Position numbers and translations under genes: made by a program. A stretch of 64,000 nucleotides of DNA from Pleodorina starrii (lineage: Eukaryota; Chlorophyta; Chlorophyceae; Chlamydomonadales; Volvocaceae). How positions within the stretch are numbered: the stretch's first letter is position 1; each line of letters opens with the position of its first letter. The notes under the pieces were generated by a model. That model saw only the letters and a list, made by a program, of their open reading frames with translations. It was not told where the DNA came from and did no database searches. Shown in pieces: positions 1 to 18,722 of this stretch. The DNA is taken from positions 310,001 through 374,000 of the forward strand of contig BRXU01000038.1 in the NCBI GenBank assembly GCA_030267565.1, read 5' to 3'.

Positions 1-280
1 CGGCCGGCTCGAGGCGGTGCTGGCGGTGGAGGAGGCGCAAGCAGCCAAACACCGCAGAGGTGACGACAGCCGCAGCGGCCATACGACATGACGGATCGCC
101 CCCAACTGCCGCAGCAGCATCAGCAACAGCATCGGCCGCAAGAGGTGCACGGCGGCGGACCTGCCGCCCTCAGTAGCCTCAGTAACCCACAGTAGCCTCA
201 GCGGCGACGGCGGCGGCGTCTAGTAGAGCGCAGGGCGCAGCGGCGCAGCTCGAGTACACGGTCGATCACACAACGGCGGA
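1..280. other. 5' flank of the J-domain gene
   Basis: GC-rich sequence with imperfect trinucleotide runs (CAGCAG, CGGCGG). I see no exon of another gene here. It is probably promoter and 5' UTR of the gene starting at 281, or it may hold an upstream exon that I cannot define. Confidence 0.4.
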
Positions 281-2561
281 ATGGCGGGATCCCTTCCAAC
301 CGACCACGCAGCGAAGGCGACAGGTCACGGTAATGCAGAGCAAGACGCAGGCTGTGCGACCGGCGGGTCGTATGCATCCGCGTCCGACGCGGCGGCGGCG
401 GAGGGCGGCTCCGCGGCCGCCGCCGCCGCCGTCGGGACCGCCGCCGCGGGCACCACCAAGATGTCGTACACTGTCGTAAGGCAAGTCTCCGAGTTGCTGG
501 CGGCTGGCGAGTGGGCGAGGTGCGAGGAGCTCTTGGAGCGGGAGCTCCGACTCCGACAGGCGACGCAGGCAGACGGTGTGGCGGCGGCGGCGCTGGCGGC
601 GGCTCCGCCGCCGCCGCCGGCGCCGCCGGCGGGTTCAGACTCCCGTGTGGACCATTCTGCGGCAGCGGTGGAGCCGGGCCCCCATCAATCTGTGGAGCCG
701 CTCGGGCGGCCGGGCCCATCGGGGTGCGGGTCTAGGTCGGGGCAGTCGAGGTCGACGTCGGCGCCTCTGCAGCCTGGAGGCCAGCGAGGAGGGGTAGACA
801 AGGTAGGAAATGGCGGAGGTGGTTGGGGGCCCCAACCCTGTTCTTCAGCCGCTGTCGCAATGGTCCCTGTGGTGTGGTGCGATGTGCGGTGTGTGGTGTG
901 GTGTGGTGTGGTGTGTGGCGTATGGGGTTGTGTAAGTGTTGCTGTGCGGTGTGTGGTGCGGTGTGGTGTGATGTGTTGCGGTGTGTTGTGTGGCGTATGG
1001 GGTTGTGTAAGTGTTGCGGTGCGGTGCGGTGCGGTGTGGTGTGAAGTGGGGTGCGAAGTTGGCGCACTGGTGGGGTGTGGGGTTTGCGGGGTGTGGTGTG
1101 GTGGGCCCTCACTTCCCCCGCTCGTGTGCCGCGCCTCCTCCCGCCGCCCAACCTCCTCAAACCCTCCCCACAGGTCCTGCTGCAAGCGCTGTTGGCGACC
1201 AAGATCCATCTGGAGATGTCGTACTCGTCGTACAGTGCAGGATCAGCTACCGGTACCGTCGCCGTCGCCACCGCAGCTGCCGCCACCGCAGCTGCATCGT
1301 CTGGAGTCCAGGGAAGGGCCTCCGCCGCTGCGGCAGGGGCAATCCTTCGCTGGGCAGCTGCTTGGCTGGGTGGTGGCAGCGGCGGCAGCGAACGGACTTG
1401 CACAGCTGGCGCCGCCTCCGCCGCTGGCGCGTCAACGTGCTCCCCGCCGCTGAGCGGCGGCGAGGTCCGGCGCTGGTTTCGGCGCCTCGCCGCGCTCGTG
1501 CACCCCGACAAGTGCCGTACGAGTGGCGTCGTACCCGAGCACGTGGCGGTGTCGGCGTTTCGGTTGCTCCAGGAGGGTTGCGACGCGCTGGTGGACGAGC
1601 TGACGGAGGCCTCCGCTGCGGCCGCCGGAGCGCGGAAGCGCGCCAGAGGCGCCTGGCGCAGCGGCGGCGGAACCGAGTACGACGACGCCGAGTGGGGTGT
1701 CGGCGGCGGCAAGGAAGAGAATGATGGCGACGACGAGGCCGTGTGGTGGGCGGAGTGGCGGAGCTGTCCGCCATCGCCGCCGCCGTCGTACTGCGGCGGC
1801 GGCACCGCCGCCGCCGCCGCCGGGATCCCGCCGACGAGTTGCCCCTCTGAAGGGGACGATGAGCCGCGCCTTTGGACGTTGGGGCTGGAGGTGGGGCTTG
1901 GGTGGGGTTGGGTTTGGCTGGGTACAGGCAGGGCAAGGGGGGAGGCGTCGCGGCGTTCTGCTGGGTAGGGCTGGGTTCTTATTGGTCCCATACTTAACCC
2001 ACCTTGGTACGGTATGTGACCTTGCTCCCTTGATCTTAGGGTCTCCGATCTCCGATCCGACCGAGGGGGCCCGGAAATCCGTTGCCTCTGCTGCGGTACC
2101 GGCATCTGCTCTATCGCCCCTTCCAAACACACACACAAACACACACATACACTCTCTCTCTCACACACACATACACACACAACGCCTCATCTCATCCTCA
2201 GGAGCTGCGTTCCGAGGTGGCGCTCCGCCAGTCCCAGGTGCTGAGGCCGCCACCCGGCAGTGAGGCCGCGGCGCTGCCCCCCCACAGCCGCCAGCGCAGG
2301 CTGAGGGTGGCGCGGAGCGTGCTGGCGGAGAGGACCCGAGCGGCGGCGGTGACGGCGAGCGATGGCGGCGGCTTTGTGCCGAGTACGCTGGCGGAGAGGA
2401 CCGGAGCGACGGCGGCGACGGCGGCGGCGGCGGCGGCGGGGGCGAGCGATGGCGGCTTCATGGTCGGTGGTCGAGGCGGCGCCGGCGGCGGCGGCAGCGG
2501 AGGTGTCGACGCTGGTAATTGTGGTTGTGAACCCGGGGCGGGGGGCTTTGTGCGGCTGTGA
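281..2561 (+). CDS. J-domain (DnaJ-like) protein, 3 exons
   Basis: Exons 281-802, 1174-1890 and 2202-2561, all joined in phase 0, give 532 codons. The J-domain signature HPDK lies at 1501-1512 (residues 284-287), preceded by a basic helix (EVRRWFRRLAALV) and followed by a helix ending QEGCDALVDELTEA, as in helices II and III of J domains. By family knowledge such proteins stimulate Hsp70 ATPase activity. The N-terminal part has a helical segment (ELLAAGEWARCEELLERELRL) that reads like a TPR-type helix and continues into exon 2 as LLQALLATK. The rest is Ala/Gly-rich low complexity with an acidic stretch after the J domain. There are no Gly/Phe or zinc-finger regions, so this is a class C J protein with an unknown client. 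The start is uncertain: ATG 281 was chosen, but an in-frame ATG at 461 opens the better conserved helix. Intron 1 is a GTGTG-rich simple repeat. Confidence 0.7.
865..1065. repeat. GTGTG-rich simple repeat in intron 1 of the J-domain gene
   Basis: Degenerate (GTGTGGTGTG)n with embedded direct copies of a segment reading GGCGTATGGGGTTGTGTAAG at about 915 and 991. It lies wholly inside the 803-1173 intron. Confidence 0.8.
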
Positions 2562-4397
2562 CTCAGGGATGGGGGGGGGAAGCTGGGGAGGAGCTGAGAG
2601 AAGCTGAAGGGGGGAGGTGGTGGGAAGCTTACGATACGGTAGTTTTGATCGTGGTGTCTCAGTGGGTTTGGGTCTCAGGGCATGGCGGCATCGCCTCGGA
2701 GTACCGTACGTCGGTGGGTTTATGGGTTTTTGGTGTTGAGAGATATACATTCTTCGTCAGGGTTGTTATCCGCCCTGAAGCCATGAGGCGTTGCCCTGTG
2801 GAAGAACGAACGCCCACCCAGCAGGAGGGCCGTGTGAGGTGCGACTTTCACTCGGGGTGTGCCGTACCCGATACATGACGCTGACTGCTGACAGCTACTG
2901 GGTCTTGGCTGTCGCCGCTTCTGCCGCTGAGTTAAATTGAATCGTTATCTGACGCCACTCACGAACCCTCCAAGCTCCAACTCAACCACGCTTGCAGCGC
3001 GGCGAACCGGGTAGACGTGCCGTATCAGCGCCGTACCAGTTTTACCCGTACAGGAGTGCGGCAGCTGCAGCGGCAGCTGGCAGCCGCCTCCAACGCGTCA
3101 TCGATTGCAATAAGGCGCCTTGCGGGGCCCCTCCGCGCTGGGGTACGTAGATGGTACCATTTGCGTATGTACCCTTGTACGATGCGCACACAACATCCCC
3201 TCACAACGCCGCCCCTCCCTATACACACTCGCCCTCGGTGCTCTCACACTCACGGACGCACCCACGCGCCCCTGCGGCCTTTGCGGTCAATCTTCTGAAG
3301 ACAGTTTTTATTCTGGTCGTTTTTTGATGACAAGCCCGTACCGCTGCCGGGCCGAGTCGTCGCAACCCAACCGGGTCAAGACACACTCACCCGAAACCGA
3401 ACAGGTATCCGGAAAGTACCGCATTTTTACCGTACCGCCGTAACAGCCGCGCAAAAAGGGAGCTTCAAAGTGCATGGGGGCATACCGCCAGTCCGCCACA
3501 CATACACACACCAACCCAACCCAATCAGGGAGCCCCATGCCAATTCTGCCCCCTTTGCTTAGATACACACACATACACACGCACAAACATCCTCATAAAA
3601 CGCACCATTTCCTGCGCGCCGTGACGTGGCATGACATAAGCCAACGCACAGGCCTCGGCTTCTCAACACCGGATCTCCTCCTCCTCCTCCTCCTCGACAC
3701 CGATCCCCCCCTCCTCCTCCCTCCCCGGTCGCGGTCGCTTCATCTTTTAAACCCAATGTTACCCCTCCCTCTCTCACGACCCGGCTCTCGACCCACTGCC
3801 CGGCCAGCCTTTCTACACACCCTTGCCCTCCCTTAGCAGCCCGCCCAACGCCAAGACACGAAACGAGAGACACGACGCAACTCACAGACATACGGACACA
3901 TTCACAGACACCGCACGTATACGGTATATGACGGATACGCGTACGCATATGACAAGCGGCGCGTTTCGCGCATGCGAAAGCAAATTGCGGCATCGCGCGG
4001 GGGAAATTAGTTTTCACCCCTCAATAGCCCCCCTGCCTAGCATATTCCCCCCTTCGCCGCTCACAGCAGCACAAAAGATGCGCCTTCGGACGACGACCAA
4101 TTTTAACACACACACACACAGATACACACTCCCTTTTCCCAATCCAACTCCAGTTCGAAGAGAGAGAGAGACAGAGGTGAAGCAGAAGCAGAAGAACGCA
4201 GCGCGCGTTTTGCAGCGCCTCCCCCTCCCTTAGCCGCGTGTAAACGGTGTTTGGACACGGACACGCGGACATGGACACGGACACTCGCCCGCAGAGAACC
4301 GGCCCCCGGCCGGCCGCTGCCTCAGGAGCCAATCGACTCCGTTGCCCTATGAGGATTACGATGACGACGACGACGACGACGAGACCGAGGCTGCGGC
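2562..4397. other. Convergent intergenic spacer
   Basis: Lies between the 3' ends of the J-domain gene (+) and the GTP cyclohydrolase II gene (-). It holds CA-rich runs (3490-3590, 4107-4125), a CTC run (3670-3710) and several GTACGG/CCGTAC words. I see no conserved coding segment, so 3' UTRs of both neighbours are expected here. Confidence 0.5.
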
Positions 4398-7300
4398 CTA
4401 GGCGGGCCCCGCCCCGTCAGCGGCCGCAGGCGCCGCCCCCACCGGCACCACCCGGCCGTTGTCTCCGTGCGCCAGCCCCACGGGGAGGTCCATTCCGCCC
4501 TTTGCGTAGGCGGTGGTGACCGCCTGGGCTCCGGAACCAGGCCAGGCGCAGGGTCGGGGTGGGGGTGGGGGTGGCGGTTAGAGAAGAGGGAGGGAAGGAG
4601 AGAGATATAGAGAGAGGTAGGGAGAGTGCGTGGTGAAGAGTCCGGGGCAGGGGTGGTGGGAAGGGCCAGGGAAGACGGGGGGAGGGGTAGAAGGGAGTGC
4701 GGTGGTGGAGGAGAGGCTTCGGTTCAGGTTTCCGAGGGTCCTCTAGCGGGTTGTTCTGCGCGGAACGAGAAACACGGGGTACCACGTACCAGACACCCGG
4801 GTCCAGACCGGACCCCACCCAGCTCGGTCTCTCGCGCCCACCCTCTCGTGCCCGCCCCGCACACACACACACACACCGAGGAGACGTTTACCCCACCCAG
4901 GCGCAGGAGGAAACTAAAAAACGGTAACGTGTAACCCAACTCAACCCAACTCAACTCTAACTACCCATTGCCACACCCAACCACTCACCACCCCACCCCA
5001 CCCACCGCACCCAACCCACCCCCCAACCCACCCCACCCGACCAACAGCACCCACCTGTGTCGGCTCTCCATCGTGGTCCCAAAAGCAAAAGTCGCCGTTC
5101 AGCTCTCCGACCTCGGCCCCCGCCTTTGCGCCGTTCCCCCCGCCGCCTGCCGTCACGCCCATGTCCGCCCCCTCCGAGCCGCTTCCCTCGCCCTCGCTCT
5201 CGCCGCCAGCGAGCATGTGCGCCATGCGGTCGCGCTTGGCCTCCAGGTAACCCTGAGAGGGAGGGGGAGGGGAAGGCGGGGAAGGCCGAGGGAGGGGGGA
5301 GTCAGGGAGGGATATGCTGGGGGGGGGGGGAGGATTTATCCACAGATAGGCCGGAGGCGACAAGGGGCGAGAAGGGGCATCGCAAAAGGGAATTGCGAAG
5401 TTGGCACTGGTTGCAACAACCCACCCCCGGGTGCGGGGTGCCCCGTGCCCGGGTGCCCCCGTCCCGCTCCAGCGGATGTGGTTTAGCACCCGCCCTCTCC
5501 GCCCCGCAGCACTTGCTCGTTCAGGTCGTACTATCGCTTGCCGTACCTGGTTGTACTTCCCCGCCGCCACCAGACACGGGATGCGGCCCGTCACGCTGAT
5601 GCCCAGCTTGGTGAGCACGTTGATCTTGCGGGGGTTGTTTGTCTGGTCCAGGGGGGGAGGGGCGGGGGCGGACAGGGGTAAAAGGAGAGGATACCGCAAC
5701 GGAGGGACGGAGACGACCGAGAAAGAACATCGGCGGGGGCGGGGGCGTGAGCTGTACGTGAAGGTACGAACAAACGCATCGATGGAACTGGCAGTTTCGC
5801 ACGACACGGCAAGAAGCACGTGTGAGTTTTCCCGTGAGCTTTCCAAGCGGGGGGATCCCGCGTGACCTTTCCCACGTGCGCTTTCAGCGCAAGTTACCCC
5901 TCCCGGTTGGCAGAAGGAAAGGAAGGACCGCAGGAGCGCAGTAGCCGCCGGCGGGCGCCCGGGAAGGCGAACGAACGCAACACCGCTCGGGGCGGGTTGG
6001 GTTGGAATGGGGCGTGTGTGTGGGACGGGGGGAGACCGCGGCGGGTTGGGTTGGGTTGGAATGGGGCGTGTGTGTGGGGGACGGGGGGAGACCGCGGCCG
6101 CGGCGACTGCGGTGAGACACAGCCCCACATCGGCCACCCACACGGCCGACATCAAGCCACCCCTCCTCTTCGCGACTTCCTCCCGCTCCCGTTCAAAATC
6201 TCTCAAACGCCCCCCGACCCGACCACCTCGCGCACCCTCCCAGTTTCGATTCCCCCCAGCTTCGAATTTCGCCTCCACTGAGCGCAGGTCAGTCTGCATT
6301 CAGTTTGTCGAATCATGTTGTCTGGGATCGTGCTGTCCGGTGTAGGGCGCGCATGCCGCTGTTGCGCTGTCGCGCGTACTCGTCCGTCTGGTTTGTTCGC
6401 TCACGCTCTCCCTCTCTTGCCACAACCCGGACCGCTGCCTCTGCCTATCCCTCGGCCCCCATCCCCGTCCCCTTTCGGTCTCCTCTGTCCTCTCCTCTCC
6501 GCCGTACTCACAATGAGCCGTACGCTCCGTACACCCATTTCCGCCAGCATGTTCCGTACAGATGTGTACTCCCGACAGTCATCCGGGAGGCCCAGCGCCC
6601 GATTGGCATCCACCGTGTCAAGACCTTGCTCCTGAGGGAGGGAGGGAGGGAGGGAGGAGGGCCAGGGGGAGAGAGAGAGGAGGTTGGGAAGAGGGGGAGG
6701 GCAAAAGGGGGAGAGAGGGAGTTGCACATTGATAAGGTATGGTACTGGTTGGTTGCAGCCACCAGGCACCACCAAGCGAACCCTAAGAAGCGCCATAGAA
6801 AAACCCAAATGTGTAACGTAGCCTGCGTGGCCTAGTTTGGTAAGGAGGGAGGGAGGGCAGGGTCAGGGTCGGGGAGCAGCTCTCTGCCCTTTCCCCCTCC
6901 CCGCGTGTCACATGCCCACGTGTCCCGTCCTGTCACATCCTGTCACTCCCTACTCCCCCAGGCCCCACGGGGCGCATCACCACGTCGCAGCGCGTCTCGG
7001 TGCGTCGCGTCACTCGACGTCACATTATGTGTCACACCTCCTGGGAACCCCTCCCTCCCTCCCTTCCACCTCCCGCCCGTTGGGGACCTCCCCAGGCAAC
7101 GGGTCGACGATACCTTCACCCCCCCCTCCCTTTCCCCCCCCCCCCTCGTGGTATTATTGAAGCTTTGCCAGGCGACTTCCCTTCTGCTGTGCCTCCAATC
7201 CCAAATCGAGCTTTTGTCTCGTCGCGCGCTCGTGTGTGTGTTGGGTCCCCCATCTCAAACCGCTCACCCAAGCCTCCCGGCGCCCGACCTATCCGCCCCG

Positions 7301-8313
7301 TAACCCTCTACCCCTGCTCCCAGGCCCCTCTCCCACCCTGACCCCCCCGACACATACACGTCACACCTGCAGCGAGTAGGCGGCAATTTTGTTTGCCAGC
7401 CCAATCCCTCGGCCCTCCTGCTGCAAGTAGATGACCAGGCCGGGCGGCTCCTTTTGGACAGTGCGCAGGGCCAGCTCAAGCTGCTCCGCGCAGTCGCACT
7501 TTAGAGAGCCCAGCACCTCTGTGGAAGTGAATAGGTTTGGGAGATAATTTTAGGGATACGTTGGAAACGGGCGGCCTCCAGCGGTATTCCGTTTTCAAGG
7601 GTTTCTGCGTTTCTCCACCAGCCATCATACGCACCTGAGGTGAAGCAAGCGTCGTGCACGCGCAACGGCACCTGCAGTGGAGGGCCACGGCCACCCAAAG
7701 TCAAGGAGCATGTTCCTTACGTCGCCACAAGGGCCTTCGCGGTACTGACAGCGAAAGGTGAGTTGGAAGATGGGCATACATACACGTCAGCCGTCGACGA
7801 CCGCGCGTCAACTGGGGCTCACATTTTCTTGGCCCTCCACTCTCCCAGCAATTATAGCTGTCGGTTCCGTAAACGTAGCCCCGCCGTCGATCTGCAAGCC
7901 CAGCAAGCACAATTGGAGATCAGGCCGACCCAAACCACAAAAGTTGACAACGCTTCAGGACCCGACTGTGTTCAACTTACTGAGTGCTTGTAGCCACGCA
8001 AGCGAAATTTGCCATGCCGCGTGGGTAAAAGGGTCTCGGCGATGAACTTTGTCACCACTTGTTCCTCGTCGATGGACGCATGAGCTGTTGGAACATATGG
8101 CGCCGTGTCAACGACCACTGATTGCTGACTGCCCCCATTGTCTGCACTTGCTGTGCCAAAGGCGAGGATAAGGTCCCGGCGAGGAAGGGTTCCACGCGGA
8201 GGCTGAGCTGGCACTGCTGAACAAACTGCTAAACAACGCCTAGCTCGGCATGTAGAGGGAATGTGAGAGCAGGATGCTGCCCTGTGGCTGTGAATGCGCT
8301 CGAGCGTAGCCAT
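4398..8313 (-). CDS. RIBA: GTP cyclohydrolase II (stand-alone), 8 exons
   Basis: Exons (minus strand, 5' to 3'): 8313-7981, 7891-7823, 7671-7635, 7518-7367, 6631-6512, 5642-5547, 5252-5055, 4523-4398. They give 376 codons with every junction in frame. The enzyme converts GTP to 2,5-diamino-6-ribosylamino-4-pyrimidinone 5'-phosphate plus formate, the first riboflavin step. Visible family marks are the three zinc cysteines (C143 in HDACFTSE, C154 and C156 in KCDCAEQL), the signature [15 protein letters not shown] at 177-191, [14 protein letters not shown] in exon 5 and TNNPRKI opening exon 6. Residues 1-45 are basic and Ser/Ala-rich, like a plastid transit peptide. The ~110 residues before the catalytic core are far too short for the DHBP synthase domain that precedes it in plant bifunctional RIBA proteins. 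The C-terminus carries a Gly-rich insert before a short tail. The last exon was chosen by frame and splice sites only. Confidence 0.93.
5332..5356 (+). repeat. Dispersed family A, copy 1
   Basis: ATTTATCCACAGATAGGCCG followed by GAG, in a RIBA intron. It shares the core TATCCAC-GATAGGCCGGAG with copies at 11568, 13761, 13857, 24634 and 29621. Confidence 0.65.
5691..5717 (+). repeat. Dispersed family B, copy 1
   Basis: ATACCGCAACGGAGGGACGG followed by AGACG, in a RIBA intron. Core: TACCGCAGCGAAGGGACGGAG. Confidence 0.6.
5985..6100. repeat. Tandem duplication inside a GTP cyclohydrolase II intron
   Basis: Two ~55-bp copies share GGGTTGGAATGGGGCGTGTG and then a run ending GGGGGAGACCGCGG. Both lie in the 5643-6511 intron. 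Confidence 0.75.
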
Positions 8314-9164
8314 ACGGGTGGGGGGCCGCTCGCAGAACCAGATGGGCAGAAATGGCTACCAGCCAAGTAGACGATGTAAATACTACGTGCTTAGCAGCGT
8401 GAGATGCTTGCAGAGACTGTCTGCATCGCGGCTCCGGTGCAACCTCATACAGTTCGTACGGCGAGACTCTATGGCCAGAATCCAAAAGCGATGTCTCGGG
8501 CACGAAGAGTCCCGCTTCTACAGTGTGTGCTGTTAGATGTTCACATTGATTACTCTACAAGACATATGCCATTCATTTACTAATTGTTTTGGCGGGATTG
8601 TCTTGAGTTGGACTGGCGACGATTAGCATTCCAGCGCGCAGGCCCTGTCCAGGTAGACATCATCTACAAGTGATTGCAAGTGTGCTTGGGGAACGACGCG
8701 TAAAGATTGAATGCTGTAAAATTGTTGCAAGTAAACGGGTCGTATCGCAAGTGGGCGTTCTTCGTTGGCCGCTGCCGACGAGCACCCATAGATTGCAATG
8801 TCATATCACAAAACGTATTTTTGAACATATCATTTTCTCAAAAGCATTGCGAAAGGCCCGTCGAGTCGTCGTGAGCTGCTAGGAGCAAAGGTCGTTCGCC
8901 CGAGGTTTGCCGCTGCTCGAAAGTACCCTGTGACCCTAGAGAGCACGTTAAGCACACAAGAACGCAAAAGGCAGAATATAGTGAACATTTTTGTCACCAC
9001 CACACACTTGCTTTGCAGTCGTCCGTTGGACGTCAGAGACGTCATATACGGCAAACCACAAACCTCAGTGTGGATGCAGTCGAGTATTACCGTGTGCATG
9101 ATAATTGTTGCAGGTTTCTCATAGTAAGACAGTGACTTCTGTCAATATATCAAGCGGCCGACCG
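8314..9164. promoter_or_regulatory. Divergent spacer between RIBA and the FtsH-like gene
   Basis: These 851 bp separate two divergent start codons (8313 on minus, 9165 on plus), so both 5' UTRs and promoters must lie here unless upstream noncoding exons exist. The sequence is clearly less GC-rich than the genes beside it. A TTGCAG at 9107-9112, with the frame open from there to 9165, would allow an upstream leader exon for the FtsH-like gene. I see no unambiguous TATA box. Confidence 0.45.
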
Positions 9165-15695
<6,531 letters not shown>

Positions 15696-17139
15696 CGCCC
15701 CCCTCCCCCCAAAGGAGGAGCACGGGAACACGGGAACACGAACTGGAGGGGGCGAGGAGGTGGCCCGGGAAGGAAGAGGAGGTGGCCCTGGCTTTGGCCT
15801 CTGGATGTTGGGAATTGGGAAGGGAGAGCCTGAGCTAAATGGGGGGGACGACGGTCAGCGCGTTAATTGAGTGAGGGTGAGTGGGAGTGAGGGAAGGAAG
15901 CGGGGGGTAGAGTGAGAGCGCGGGAGGGAGCGCGTGAAGAATGAGAGGAGGGGACAGGGGAGTGGAGGGGAGGGCTATAGGAGACGGGCGGTGTGGCTTT
16001 CGACGTTGTGTGAGTCGGTCAGGTTGTGGAAAGGGCGAGGAGGAGGAGGAGGAGGAGCATGGAGCAAGAGCAAGGAGGAGGAGGAGGAGGGGAGCGGTTG
16101 GAGAGGAGTCGAGGGGGGAGCTGGCCGGTATGTATGAGTGCGAGGGACGAGCGGAGGGGGATTAGGAGGAGGCGAAGGAGGTGGGGCAGGAGGGGCGGGC
16201 AGAGCTGAACAGCCAGGCAGGGGCAAGGGGCAAGGAGGGGAGAGGCGGCGTCCGGCGGTACGTTTCGCCGTCGGGCGCCGTTGGCTTCCGGTAACAGCTA
16301 TTGTTACCGTAGAGAGGACGCGGAAGAGGGGACGCTTGCGTTCGAGTGGTGATGGTGGCGGTGGTGGTGGTGGTGGTGGTAGTGGTGGTGGTGGTGGTGG
16401 TGGTGGTGCAGTTTCTGTGAGATGGAGTGGGGGAAGGGGGAGGGCCGCCCCCCTTCGTCGTCCGACTGCGGCGCGTGAGGGTTGGTGAGGTGGGGTGATG
16501 ACAGGAAGGATGGAGGAACTCGTATTCGATTCTAAAAGGCGTCCTGTTGCCCCAGCCGGATGGTGTGAGGAGGCGGGCGCATAGAGGGACCGTACGTATA
16601 CTGTACGGCATACTGGCTCTCGATGTATCGATAGGTGGCTATTTGCGCTGGGAGGAGCATGGTAGGGTCGCGCGCTCGGGAGCAGGGTCGCCGGTTCCCG
16701 CACAAGTGTGTGTGCACTATTCCTCACGTCCTCCCGCCCCCCGCGTGTTGTTTGTTTGTTTGTTTGTTTTTGTTCTGCGGGCTTGGCCGTGCACCCGGTG
16801 GTCAGTTTCGTCCTGCGCCGTCCTGCGGAGGTTGGTTAGTTTGTTTCCGTTGCGGGTCGGTTGTGAAAAAATCCACGGGCAAGCGGAAAGAATCATCACA
16901 GGCAGAGGCTGTGGTGCACGTCTCGGCAGGGCAGCAGCGTCAGAGGGGCAGCAGCAGCAGCTGCTGCATGCGAACTCGCTCTCTGTGTTGTCAAATTGTT
17001 GTCATACGGAAAAAACTCGGATCATAATTACTTAGGGCCGTGGTCGCTGGTGTCGTCGTCGCTGGTGTTTGTCTTCGTTGTTGGTGTTGGTGTGACAGCG
17101 GTGCTGCTGCTTCGCACCCTCGCAGCTGAGTTAGGTTAC
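15696..17139. other. Spacer and probable 3' UTR after the FtsH-like gene
   Basis: The first ~800 bp is purine/G-rich, with GGAGGA runs (16040-16095) and a (GGT)n run at 16344-16412. A (TTTG)n run lies at 16747-16770. I see no conserved coding segment. Confidence 0.5.
16344..16412. repeat. (GGT)n microsatellite
   Basis: Nearly uninterrupted GGT/GTGGTG repeats on the plus strand. Confidence 0.9.
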
Positions 17140-17873
17140 GGCCCCGGATCGTGGCTCGGGACATGTACCGAACAATGACAGACCCCTCTGGCTCAGGACA
17201 TGTACCGAGTCGGTACATGTCCTGAGCCACGATCCGAGGCCGCCCCAGCGCAAGCCCATATCTCAATGCATGATGATTCTTTATAACTTTGTAATGTTGG
17301 ATCGTTTTGGCGACTCGCCACTGAGGGGCACACCGTGGGACCGGGTCCCATGCTCCGACCCAATTTCCCAATGCAAATGGATCATTTAATAAATTATTAA
17401 ATTTCCAATCGGTCTGGCTACCCGCCACGAGGCGGTACGCCGCGGGACCAAGAGCCACGATTCGTGGCTCGGGACATGTACCGAGTCGGTACATGTCCTG
17501 AGCCACGATCCGGGGCCGCCGCAGCATAAGCTGTTATTCCAATTCAGGTTGATTGTTTATGTATTTGTTTATTTTCCGATCGTTCTGACTACTCGCCACG
17601 AAGCGGTACGCCGCGGGACCGGGGGCCACGATTCGTGGCTCGGGACATGTACCGAGTCGGGACATGTCCTGAGCCACGCTCCGGGGCCGCCCAAGCGCAA
17701 TTTGATATCCCAAATCAAATGGATTAATTATTTAATTATATATTTTCCGATCGTTCTGACTACTCGCCACGAAGCGGTACGCCGCGGGACCGGGAGCCAC
17801 GATTCGTGGCTCGGGACATGTACCGAGTCGGGACATGTCCTGAGCCACAATGGGTGGCCGCCCCATCACAAGC
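17140..17873 (+). repeat. Left inverted array of palindromic ~170-bp units
   Basis: Four hairpin-bearing units, with hairpins at about 17150-17232, 17463-17508, 17634-17679 and 17805-17849. They alternate with AT-rich linkers (TTTATGTATTTGTTTATTTT type) and a conserved GCCACGAAGCGGTACGCCGC block. Confidence 0.88.
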
Positions 17874-18477
17874 TGAAATTTAACCAGCACAAGCTGGTAT
17901 TTATTATTTTATTGTTTTTGGATACACATTTATATAGATTATGCTCACAATTTTGCACGAAGAATATATAGTGCAGAACAGCACTTCATTTTCTGTGTAC
18001 ACGTTTCCGTAAAGGGCAGTTCACCGGCTCCGTCTCAGTCGGCATGCGTAATTTTGAGCGTGCTAATGACGTCTTGATGTTGGGATATTTGGCACTGCTA
18101 GGTTGGGGCGTGCGGATAAAAGCTGTCCCTAGCTGTCCTAGACACACGTTCGAACCGTTCGCATCAGATGCCTCGTGTTAGAGTACTCCGTTATCCTGCA
18201 GTATTGGTAAATGTACGATAGCTTAGATATCCTTGAGCTGCGCCCCCACTAACGTTGAGCACCAACAGCATTCACAGCGCCTCGTTTTTGCTCGTCTGCG
18301 GATGACTGCCATCCCATTCATGCAATGCGTATAATTGAACGGAGATCTTGCTGGAGTGTTTACTGGTGACGGGACTTCGGGCTGGTGGAGACCGGCATTC
18401 TATGGTGATGGAATTGCCGCATCAAAGGGTTAAGGCGCGACGAGCCGCGTTGTCACAGTTTCGTTCTTGCTGAACGC

Positions 18478-18722
18478 TTGCAGAACGGCCGGCCCAGCCT
18501 CATGCCGTTGGCACCCCGCACGGCCGGAGTCCATAGGAGTGACGCGACCGCTGCTGTCATGGGCAACGTCATGGTCCCGCTTGTTGGCTGCCAGCTTGGC
18601 GGCATGGACATTGACAACATGGCTCGGTATCGGACAGCGACGGGGAGGGTGGTGCAGCACCTGACAGCAGCACGCCAGGGGCCGCTGCCGCTGCGGAATA
18701 CAGTGAATGCAAGTCGAATGGA
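18478..18722 (+). other. Open frame leading into the 54-bp minisatellite, unrecognised
   Basis: A frame open from ATG 18478 reads NGRPSLMPLAPRTAGVHR and continues into the Pro-rich repeat. This leader is not repetitive and contains the segment GGMDIDNMARYRTATGRVV. I do not recognise it. It could be a captured coding fragment or chance. Confidence 0.2.

Noticed and set aside
732..2180. 482-codon minus-strand frame
   Set aside because: Antisense shadow of the J-domain gene. Its start and middle run through CA/GT repeats and an intron, with no recognisable domain.
18120..18175. tRNA-like GTTCGAACC box
   Set aside because: A B-box-like word without an A box, cloverleaf or acceptor stem. No tRNA gene found in the window.
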